Of a DNA stretch of 5,105 nucleotides, positions 1 through 5,105 are shown one piece after another. The DNA is from Coprobacillus sp. (GTDB lineage Bacteria > Bacillota_I > Bacilli_A > RFN20 > CAG-826): NCBI GenBank assembly GCA_021203745.1, contig JAJQAP010000023.1, positions 1 to 5,105 on the forward strand. The letters run 5' to 3'. The translations under genes and the position numbers were made by a program. Below the pieces are notes generated by a model. The model saw only the letters and a list, made by a program, of their open reading frames with translations, was not told where the DNA came from and made no database searches. Each line of letters begins with the position of its first letter. Position 1 is the stretch's first letter.

Positions 1-46
1 ACTGAAAATCCCTGTGTCGACGGTTCGATTCCGCCCTGGGCCACCA
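1..46 (+). tRNA. tRNA-Phe (GAA), 3' part; 5' end lies outside the window
   Basis: This is the 3' portion of a phenylalanine tRNA that decodes UUC/UUU. The anticodon loop CTGAAAA is at 2-8, with anticodon GAA at 4-6. The 3' anticodon-stem strand TCCCT follows at 9-13, then a five-base variable loop (14-18). The T arm has loop TTCGATT (24-30), and the 3' acceptor strand CTGGGCC (36-42) is followed by discriminator A43 and an encoded CCA (44-46). The acceptor strand implies a 5' end of GGCCCAG, the usual start of bacterial tRNA-Phe. The T stem (19-23 with 31-35) has one A-C mismatch, A20 against C34; the other four pairs are Watson-Crick. The D arm and 5' acceptor strand are missing only because the window starts here. 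Confidence 0.95.
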
Positions 47-59
47 TCTATAAAACATT

Positions 60-83
60 ACTTATCAATAGATAAGTTTTTTT
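60..83 (+). terminator. Rho-independent terminator after tRNA-Phe
   Basis: A perfect 7-bp stem, ACTTATC (60-66) with GATAAGT (71-77), closes an AATA loop and runs directly into a T-tract through 83. It begins 13 bases after the tRNA CCA end, so it most likely ends the tRNA transcript and separates it from the protein genes. The stem is AU-rich, as is common in low-GC genomes. Confidence 0.85.
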
Positions 84-119
84 ATACCTAAAAGAGTCCT
101 TTTTTAGTAAAATAAGTTT

Positions 120-123
120 GAGG
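120..123 (+). promoter_or_regulatory. Shine-Dalgarno site for the zinc-ribbon gene
   Basis: GAGG ends seven bases before the ATG at 131, a normal spacing, and supports that start. Upstream, TAAAAT at 108-113 could be a -10 element, but no convincing -35 is seen at the right distance, so the promoter is left unassigned. Confidence 0.75.
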
Positions 124-130
124 TAAATAT

Positions 131-517
131 ATGAAATATTGTACAAAATGCGGAAGAGAGTTACCTGATGATGCTAAATTCTGTCCTCGATGTGGGAATC
201 CTATCCCCGATGATCAGAATGTCGTATATGTGACATCCCCCACCCCTAATAGTTCAACATATTCTGGAAGTGCTAGTGGTCGTAATGGTCTTGCTCTTGC
301 GGGTTTTATCTGTACGCTTGTTTCGATCGTTGGTATTGGGTCAATACTTGTGGCAATTGTCGGACTCGTCTTATGTTTAGTCGCAAGAAACAAAAAAGAC
401 CAGTACCTGGAGTGGAACGCTTTTATTAAACCTGGAATTATCCTAGGAATTATCTCCATTTGTCTCTTTGTTATAGAATTAATTATTGCTATCGTCCTAA
501 TTGTTACTCTCGTCTAG
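131..517 (+). CDS. Zinc-ribbon, DUF4190-type small membrane protein
   Basis: This gene encodes a 128-residue protein of unknown function. Seen in the sequence: an N-terminal zinc ribbon with two CxxC pairs (C4/C7 and C18/C21), likely binding one zinc ion in the cytoplasm. A flexible Ser/Thr/Pro/Gly-rich linker follows (about 33-50). A hydrophobic region at 54-85 begins NGLALAGF, and a second at 102-127 contains GIILGIIS. The repeated pattern of a Gly-rich start to each membrane segment, separated by a short polar loop, is typical of DUF4190-like proteins, which are often fused to such zinc ribbons in Gram-positive bacteria. Their role is not established. The start is set by a GAGG site at good spacing, and the gene ends with TAG. 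It lies 48 bases before the next gene with no clear terminator between, so read-through is possible. The family call is from pattern recognition. Confidence 0.85.
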   Translation: MKYCTKCGRELPDDAKFCPRCGNPIPDDQNVVYVTSPTPNSSTYSGSASGRNGLALAGFICTLVSIVGIGSILVAIVGLVLCLVARNKKDQYLEWNAFIKPGIILGIISICLFVIELIIAIVLIVTLV

Positions 518-524
518 TTAAATA

Positions 525-556
525 TTTACTACATTTATCTTAAATTGGTATAAAAT
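525..556 (+). promoter_or_regulatory. Candidate promoter very close to the ATG at 566
   Basis: TTTACT (525-530) resembles a -35 element with four of six consensus bases. TATAAA (549-554) or TAAAAT (551-556) resembles a -10 element at 18-20 bp spacing. Transcription would then begin around 560-566, at or a few bases before the ATG at 566. The region is very AT-rich, so a chance match is a real possibility. Confidence 0.4.
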
Positions 557-565
557 TAATAAAAT

Positions 566-1057
566 ATGGAAGAATTAAGAAAAAAGATTAGACCAAATAA
601 TTATCAAACAGTCACTGAAGACTTAATGCTTTTTGATTGGGTTGTTATTAGTTCGACTTTTGATAGCCATGATGAAACTTACCATGTCATCTTACAAAGG
701 GATGATACCACCCCCTACTACGAAGAGATAAAAAAGCTTGAGAAGGAGTGGAACGACCTCGCAAAACAAATCCCTTTGTGGCCGATTGCTTTCTTTTTAC
801 TCCCTGCCTTTTTACTTGTTACGATTTATTTTGCCATTGAATACGCAGGGGTTTCCGACTGGTTTAGTACAACTGGGGCATACTGTGCCTTCTTTATCCC
901 CGCGGGAGTGCTCATCGCTCTCGCCGTGGTCTATACAGGAGTAAGAGCCCACTCCTACAACAAGAAAGTTAAAAATAACGACTTATATAGACAGCAAATC
1001 ATCGATAAAGTCCATGCCTTAAAAGGAGAAGCCACTAATGAGGAAGTTCCTTCGTAA
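566..1057 (+). CDS. Hypothetical protein with two membrane segments, translationally linked to cls
   Basis: I do not recognise this 163-residue protein. It has a soluble N-terminal part (1-50), a charged stretch likely to be helical or coiled coil (about 51-67, YYEEIKKLEKEWNDLAK), hydrophobic segments at about 71-92 and 104-126, and a basic then polar C-terminal tail (127-163). A hairpin in the membrane with both ends in the cytoplasm is the simplest topology, judging from the positive residues after the second segment. The ATG at 566 is the earliest possible start, because an in-frame TAA sits two codons upstream. The 16 bases before it are almost all A/T, with no Shine-Dalgarno site, unlike the other three genes; a leaderless mRNA is one explanation. 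Another ATG at residue 21 (626) also lacks a good ribosome site. The 3' end overlaps cls by 20 bases and carries the cls ribosome site, suggesting a joint envelope-related role, which is inference. Confidence 0.8.
   Translation: MEELRKKIRPNNYQTVTEDLMLFDWVVISSTFDSHDETYHVILQRDDTTPYYEEIKKLEKEWNDLAKQIPLWPIAFFLLPAFLLVTIYFAIEYAGVSDWFSTTGAYCAFFIPAGVLIALAVVYTGVRAHSYNKKVKNNDLYRQQIIDKVHALKGEATNEEVPS
1022..1028 (+). promoter_or_regulatory. Strong Shine-Dalgarno site for cls, inside the upstream gene
   Basis: AAAGGAG lies nine bases before the ATG at 1038 and fixes that start. It is buried in the last codons of the upstream gene, so ribosomes finishing that gene would pass over it and terminate (TAA 1055-1057) just past the cls start. 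This geometry favours translational coupling. Confidence 0.85.
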
Positions 1058-2597
1058 ACTCTTTTCTCCTGCGGTTATCTCTATCGTCTTAATCATTTTA
1101 CAGTTAGCACTTATCGTGCTTGTTTTTGTTTATCTTGATAACTATGTTTGGATAGCTCAGGTAATACTTGAGGTCGCCGCTATCCCGGTGGCATTTATCG
1201 CTGTTAACTCGAGAATGGATAATAACTATAAAATAGCTTGGCTCTTTTTTATTATCTTATTACCGCTTTTTGGTATTATCTTCTATCTTATCTTTGCCAA
1301 TAAGAAATTTTCAAAAAAGAAACTCCGAACCTTAAAAGATACAAGCGATATGATTGTCTCCGTTCTCTCAACCTCGAAAGCGGAAGATGTGATTAATGAG
1401 ATAGATAGAGAAAAAGATGGAGACTGTTATACAATTGCTCAATACGTCGAAAATACCTCCAATAGTAAAATATTTAAAAACACCAAAACCCAATACTTTA
1501 AATGGGGAGAAGAAGGTTTTGAAGTTATAAAAGAAAAACTCGCTAACGCTAAACACTCAATTTTCTTAGAGTTTTTTATCGTGGAACCTGGCAAGATGTG
1601 GGATGAGACCCTTGAAATACTTAAGTCTAAAGCCCTTGAAGGGGTCGATGTTAGACTCATCTACGATGATGTTGGCTGTTTAGGATTACTTCCAAGAAGC
1701 TATCCAAAAGAGCTAGAAAAATACGGCATTAAATGTTTTGACTTTAACAAAATGAGACCAGTTGTGGATATACGTATGAATAATCGTAATCATAGAAAGC
1801 TACTTATTATCGATGGTTATATCGGTTTTACTGGAGGCTTTAACTTTGCTGATGAGTATATCAATGAGAAAGTTCGATTTGGCAAGTGGAAAGATAATGT
1901 CATCATGCTCGAAGGAGAGGCAGTCTTTGATATGAGTGCTCTCTTTATGACAGACTGGTTATATAACGATAAGAAAAAGAGAGGCTTTGCTGATTTTAGT
2001 GAATATCTCCCTTCTAGATATGGGGACCAAGAAGAGTTTAAAAAAGGAGAAGGGTATGTTTTACCTTATGCCTCCTTCCCTTATACCTTTGAAAGCGCGG
2101 GACTTAACGTCTATTTAAATGTCATTACAAGGGCAAAAAAGTATCTCTATATCTCCACCCCTTATTTAATCCCTAATAAGGATATAGAAAACGCGATTAA
2201 ACTATCCGCAAAATCGGGAGTGGATGTCAGAATCCTCGTTCCCGGTATCCCCGATAAAAAGACCGTTAACCAAGTGACTAAGTCTTACTATAGAACCCTT
2301 TTAGAGTCAGGAGTAAAGATCTATGAGTATACCCCTGGATTTAACCACGCAAAGATGTTTCTTGCCGATGACTCTATGGCCACAGTGGGTTCGATTAACC
2401 TCGATTACAGGAGTATGTTTTTACACCTAGAAAACGGAACCTTCCTTTATAAAACCCCATGCATCATGGATATAAAGGATGACTTTAATGATTGCTTTAA
2501 TGTCTCTAAAGTTGTAACTCTAGAACAGGTCAAAAAGACTAATCCCTTTGTGGTCTTTGGTCGTCTTGTTTTAAAGATTTTTGCCCCGCTTTTATAA
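1038..2597 (+). CDS. cls: Cardiolipin synthase, phospholipase D type
   Basis: Bacterial Cls enzymes of this type join two phosphatidylglycerol molecules to make cardiolipin and glycerol at the cytoplasmic membrane. The 519-residue protein has three N-terminal hydrophobic segments: about 12-33, 38-56 and 66-87. The last matches the phospholipase D N-terminal membrane region (AWLFFIILLPLFGIIFYLIF). Two catalytic HKD motifs follow, both complete. The first is H252-x-K254-x4-D259 followed by G266-G267-x-N269; the second is H437-x-K439-x4-D444 followed by G451-S452-x-N454. No key residue is missing, so an active enzyme is expected. Length is slightly above the common 480-510. The start is supported by AAAGGAG nine bases upstream and by the 20-base overlap with the preceding membrane-protein gene. 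The gene ends in TAA 39 bases before a terminator hairpin. Members of the HKD family can act on other phospholipids, but the domain order with membrane segments is that of Cls. Confidence 0.95.
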   Translation: MRKFLRKLFSPAVISIVLIILQLALIVLVFVYLDNYVWIAQVILEVAAIPVAFIAVNSRMDNNYKIAWLFFIILLPLFGIIFYLIFANKKFSKKKLRTLKDTSDMIVSVLSTSKAEDVINEIDREKDGDCYTIAQYVENTSNSKIFKNTKTQYFKWGEEGFEVIKEKLANAKHSIFLEFFIVEPGKMWDETLEILKSKALEGVDVRLIYDDVGCLGLLPRSYPKELEKYGIKCFDFNKMRPVVDIRMNNRNHRKLLIIDGYIGFTGGFNFADEYINEKVRFGKWKDNVIMLEGEAVFDMSALFMTDWLYNDKKKRGFADFSEYLPSRYGDQEEFKKGEGYVLPYASFPYTFESAGLNVYLNVITRAKKYLYISTPYLIPNKDIENAIKLSAKSGVDVRILVPGIPDKKTVNQVTKSYYRTLLESGVKIYEYTPGFNHAKMFLADDSMATVGSINLDYRSMFLHLENGTFLYKTPCIMDIKDDFNDCFNVSKVVTLEQVKKTNPFVVFGRLVLKIFAPLL

Positions 2598-2636
2598 TTA
2601 ACTTTTCCTTAATTTATTTTTAACCCCTTTTTAACT

Positions 2637-2668
2637 ACCTTTAAATTATTCTTTTAAAGGTCATTTTT
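2637..2668 (+). terminator. Rho-independent terminator after cls
   Basis: A perfect 9-bp stem, ACCTTTAAA (2637-2645) with TTTAAAGGT (2653-2661), closes a seven-base loop and is followed by CA and five T residues (2664-2668). It lies 39 bases past the cls stop. The stem holds three G-C pairs at its base, next to the T-run. It probably ends the zinc-ribbon/membrane protein/cls unit and insulates the ABC gene. The T-run is short and interrupted, so termination may be partial. Confidence 0.75.
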
Positions 2669-2678
2669 AAACTATACT

Positions 2679-2707
2679 TGTTTTAAATGATATATATCAT
2701 TTATGAT
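2679..2707 (+). promoter_or_regulatory. Candidate promoter of the ABC transporter gene
   Basis: TTGTTT (2679-2684) and TATGAT (2702-2707) are separated by exactly 17 bp. The -10 matches five of six consensus bases; the -35 matches only TTG. Transcription would begin near 2713-2715, just before the ribosome site. An alternative -10, TATACT at 2673-2678, would give a start near 2685, but its -35 would fall inside the cls terminator hairpin and is poor. In both cases the palindrome at 2684-2703 covers the promoter or the start of transcription. Confidence 0.45.
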
Positions 2708-2708
2708 A
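2684..2708 (+). promoter_or_regulatory. Palindromic operator candidate with three half-sites
   Basis: TAAATGATATATATCATTTA (2684-2703) is a perfect 20-bp palindrome. The hexamer ATGATA occurs at 2687-2692, inverted as TATCAT at 2695-2700, and again as ATGATA at 2703-2708, each separated by two bases, giving a regular 8-bp step with alternating orientation. It fills the spacer between the proposed -35 and -10 elements, a classic place for a dimeric repressor. The regulator is not in this window. The DNA is AT-rich, which raises the chance of accidental symmetry, but 20 perfect bases plus a third half-site is more than expected. Confidence 0.55.
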
Positions 2709-2715
2709 AAGAAAG

Positions 2716-2721
2716 AAAGGA
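2716..2721 (+). promoter_or_regulatory. Shine-Dalgarno site for the ABC transporter gene
   Basis: AAAGGA ends seven bases before the ATG at 2729 and decides the start. A closer out-of-frame ATG at 2722 directly abuts the site and is too near to be used well. Confidence 0.8.
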
Positions 2722-2728
2722 ATGCGTT

Positions 2729-5105
2729 ATGTTAAAACTTGAGGGAATTACAAAGGACTATGTTTCTAAGGGTCAACCCACGGTTAACGCCTTAAAAGGG
2801 ATTGATATATCTTTAAGACGTTCTGAGTTTGTGGCGATCCTTGGTCAATCAGGATGTGGTAAAACAACCTTACTTAATATCGTTGGAGGCTTAGATAGGT
2901 ATACCGAAGGTGATCTTATTATCAATGGTAAGAGTACAAAAGACTATAAAGATGGAGACTGGGATACCTATAGAAACCATTCTGTTGGCTTTGTTTTCCA
3001 GTCCTATAACTTAATTCCTCATATCTCTATTTTACGTAACGTTGAAATGGCCCTTATTATTGGGGGTGTAGATAAAAAAACAAGAAGAGAAAGGGCGATG
3101 GCCGCTTTAAAAGAAGTTGGTCTAGAAGGACTAGAGAAGAAAAGACCTAACCAACTATCTGGAGGTCAGATGCAAAGAGTGGCAATCGCAAGAGCTATTG
3201 TCAACGATCCAGAAATTATTTTAGCGGATGAACCTACCGGTGCCCTAGATACAGAAACAAGTATCCAAGTTATGGATATATTAAAAGAACTATCTAAAGA
3301 TAGACTTATTGTTATGGTTACCCATAACCCCGATCTAGCCGAGAAATACGCTACACGTATTGTTAGAATGAGTGACGGAGTCCTTGTTAGTGACTCTGAC
3401 CCTTATGCAGACCAAGACTACTATAAAGACTGTGAAGTATATCTAGAAGAGTTAGCGGCAAAACAAGAAGAAGAAAACGCTTCGAAGACAAAAAGACAAA
3501 TAAAAAGAGAAGCGCGTAACTCTAGAATGTCCTTTGGAACCTCTCTTGGCCTTTCGATGAATAACCTTGTCGCTAAAAAAGGAAGAACAACCCTTGTTGC
3601 TATTGCCTCCTCAATCGGTATTATTGGTATCGCCTTAGTCTTATCTGTCTCTAATGGTTTTAATGGTTATATCCAAAATATTCAAACGGAAGCCTTGTCT
3701 ACTTACCCATTAACAATATCAAAAAATAACACCGATATCATGTCATTAATGACTGGTATTATGGGTTCAATGGGTGATACATCAGGGGTCGCCTACCCCG
3801 ATGATGATGTCGTTGGAATGGACACAACTACCGCAGATTTACTTGATGCTTTAGTGGCCTCAAATAACCAATCTGATACCGCATCATTTAAAAAGTATGT
3901 TGAACAAGACGAAATAAAAGAAGAGTATATGGACTCAATCTCCGCAATTGCCTACTCTTACGATGCTGGGATGCATATCTATCTAAAGCAAGAGGATGGT
4001 AGTGCGGAGCAGGTTATCCCACTAGATCTAACTAAGGGTGATTATACTGAGATGCAACTCCAATATGTCTATCAATTTACCTCTATCTTTAGTTCGTATC
4101 TATCGATGATTCCAATTTTTGAAGAGTTAATGCCAAACTGGGATACGATTAATTATCCTGAAAGAACCTATAACGAAATCATTGAATCTCAATATGATTT
4201 AATGGCGGGTGAGTGGCCAAGTGAAATTACCGATGTTGTGATTGTTGTAAATGAATACAATCGACTTGATGATTACCAACTCATCGGTATGGGTTTACAA
4301 AGCGCGGAGCCACTCATTGTTAGACTTTTAAAGAGTTATATGGATAATGCCGATGAGATTTTCCCAGGGGACTACGAACCTGACCAGTTCTCCGCAACAT
4401 ACGACGATTTATTAGCCCTTGATTACTACATCCCAATGGCCTATGAGTTATATGACTTTAACCAAGATCTTGATGAAAATAAAGATCCAATTGATCCTAC
4501 GGAGGACGCTCTAAATGGTTATTACTCCTTAAAAGAGGGAGATGAGTTAGAGGATCTTCTATATAACGATGAGTCCACAATTCATCTTAACGTATGTGGT
4601 ATTTTAAGGCCAAAACAAGGAACAAGTACAACGTCAATCTCTGGATGCGTCGGCTACTCTCCTTATCTTACTGAATATATTATTAATGAAGCAAATAACT
4701 CCGTTAACTATGAAGGCTACGATAGTGTAACCACTAACCCAATAGTTGCCCAGCAAACCTACGAAACCATTGATGTTTTAACTGGTGAAGGATTTACCGA
4801 CACCACAGCAAGCGCAAACCTCACATCCTTTGGTGTAGCGGATCTCTCTACTCCTGAAACAATCTATATCTATCCAAAATCATTTGACTCGAAAGATAAG
4901 ATCTATGAAATGATTGGTGGATATGATGACTTTTTAAGGGAGCAGTGTCTAGCGGAAAACCCACTTGCGAGTGAGCAGCAGATTTCTCGATATATTGATG
5001 AACATACAGTCATGGTTAATGATACGATATCCTCACTGATGGATGTCATTACGATGATTGTTAACGCAGTGACCTACGTCCTGATTGCATTCGTTAGTAT
5101 CTCGC
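2729..5105 (+). CDS. Fused ABC transporter ATPase/FtsX-type permease (MacB-like), 3' end beyond the window
   Basis: The first 792 residues of an open frame are present, with no stop before the window edge. Residues 1 to about 225 form an ABC ATPase with all motifs: Walker A GQSGCGKTT (39-47), Q-loop Q91, signature LSGGQ (143-147), Walker B IILADE (163-168) followed by PTGALD, and switch His H199. A charged, probably coiled linker (about 235-265) leads to the first membrane segment (about 287-309). A domain of about 460 residues follows (310-770), rich in Asp, Glu, Tyr and Asn and presumably outside the membrane. A second membrane segment starts near 773 and runs off the edge. The ATPase belongs to the LolD/MacB-like group, and the layout matches long ATPase/permease fusions common in Clostridia and relatives, usually over 1,000 residues with more membrane segments at the C terminus. 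Such MacB-type machines typically move or sense peptides, lipids or toxins at the outer face rather than carry solutes across. The substrate cannot be told here. The gene has its own ribosome site and a probable operator. Confidence 0.95.
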   Translation, partial: MLKLEGITKDYVSKGQPTVNALKGIDISLRRSEFVAILGQSGCGKTTLLNIVGGLDRYTEGDLIINGKSTKDYKDGDWDTYRNHSVGFVFQSYNLIPHISILRNVEMALIIGGVDKKTRRERAMAALKEVGLEGLEKKRPNQLSGGQMQRVAIARAIVNDPEIILADEPTGALDTETSIQVMDILKELSKDRLIVMVTHNPDLAEKYATRIVRMSDGVLVSDSDPYADQDYYKDCEVYLEELAAKQEEENASKTKRQIKREARNSRMSFGTSLGLSMNNLVAKKGRTTLVAIASSIGIIGIALVLSVSNGFNGYIQNIQTEALSTYPLTISKNNTDIMSLMTGIMGSMGDTSGVAYPDDDVVGMDTTTADLLDALVASNNQSDTASFKKYVEQDEIKEEYMDSISAIAYSYDAGMHIYLKQEDGSAEQVIPLDLTKGDYTEMQLQYVYQFTSIFSSYLSMIPIFEELMPNWDTINYPERTYNEIIESQYDLMAGEWPSEITDVVIVVNEYNRLDDYQLIGMGLQSAEPLIVRLLKSYMDNADEIFPGDYEPDQFSATYDDLLALDYYIPMAYELYDFNQDLDENKDPIDPTEDALNGYYSLKEGDELEDLLYNDESTIHLNVCGILRPKQGTSTTSISGCVGYSPYLTEYIINEANNSVNYEGYDSVTTNPIVAQQTYETIDVLTGEGFTDTTASANLTSFGVADLSTPETIYIYPKSFDSKDKIYEMIGGYDDFLREQCLAENPLASEQQISRYIDEHTVMVNDTISSLMDVITMIVNAVTYVLIAFVSIS

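Noticed and set aside
1..46. tRNA 3' end as an attachment site for an integrated element
   Set aside because: No integrase gene and no second copy of the tRNA 3' sequence is visible in the window, and the downstream genes look like ordinary chromosomal envelope genes.
91..105. Weak hairpin AAAAG-AGTC-CTTTT before the zinc-ribbon gene
   Set aside because: The stem is only five pairs with a single G-C pair. It could be a backup terminator but is easily explained by chance in AT-rich DNA.
214..459. Open frame on the minus strand, 81 codons
   Set aside because: It lies entirely inside the zinc-ribbon gene on the other strand, has no ribosome site, and gives a protein with no recognisable domain. 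It is a shadow of the real gene.
738..944. Second + strand frame of 68 codons inside the two-segment membrane protein gene
   Set aside because: It is fully nested in the gene at 566-1057 in another frame, and its hydrophobic look reflects the codons of the membrane segments it overlaps.
1368..1660. Two overlapping minus-strand frames inside cls
   Set aside because: They lie opposite a strongly supported enzyme gene, lack ribosome sites and resemble no family.
2722..2742. Six-codon mini-frame (MRYVKT, TGA stop) overlapping the ABC start, a possible leader peptide
   Set aside because: Its ATG directly abuts the AAAGGA site with no spacer, so initiation there would be very poor, while the ATG at 2729 has the right seven-base spacing.
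566..5105. Alternative genetic code (TGA read as Trp) as in Mollicutes
   Set aside because: No in-frame TGA was found in any gene and all Trp codons are TGG, so there is no positive evidence for recoding here.

Overview
The window reads as chromosome of a low-GC, Gram-positive-type bacterium (Bacillota, or a close Bacilli/Mollicutes-like relative). The signs are AT-rich intergenic DNA, AGA as the favoured arginine codon, purine-rich Shine-Dalgarno sites before three of the four genes, a tRNA with encoded CCA, and proteins typical of Bacillota: a membrane-anchored HKD cardiolipin synthase and a long fused ABC ATPase/permease. No in-frame TGA occurs in any of the four genes and every Trp is TGG, so the sequence does not separate the standard code from code 4. 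Lineage is inferred from gene style only.

Layout, all on the + strand: (1) positions 1-46 are the 3' part of tRNA-Phe(GAA), followed by a hairpin-plus-T-tract terminator at 60-83. (2) 131-517 encodes a small zinc-ribbon membrane protein of DUF4190 type. (3) 566-1057 encodes an unrecognised protein with two membrane segments. It has no Shine-Dalgarno site, but a promoter-like sequence lies so close to its ATG that the mRNA may be leaderless. (4) 1038-2597 is cardiolipin synthase (cls), overlapping gene 3 by 20 bases, with its ribosome site inside gene 3. (5) 2637-2668 is a terminator hairpin. (6) 2679-2708 is a promoter region built around a perfect 20-bp palindrome. (7) 2729 to the right edge is the first 792 residues of a fused ABC ATPase/permease, cut off by the window end.

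The common theme is the cell envelope: cardiolipin synthesis, two small membrane proteins, and a MacB/FtsX-type transporter that probably acts at the membrane surface. Genes 3 and 4 are almost certainly translated together. The ABC gene is a separate, probably repressor-controlled unit. No mobile element, CRISPR array, integrase or long repeat was found. The families are mostly known. The least explained items are the half-site array before the ABC gene, the leaderless-looking start of the gene upstream of cls, and the large extracytoplasmic domain of the transporter.
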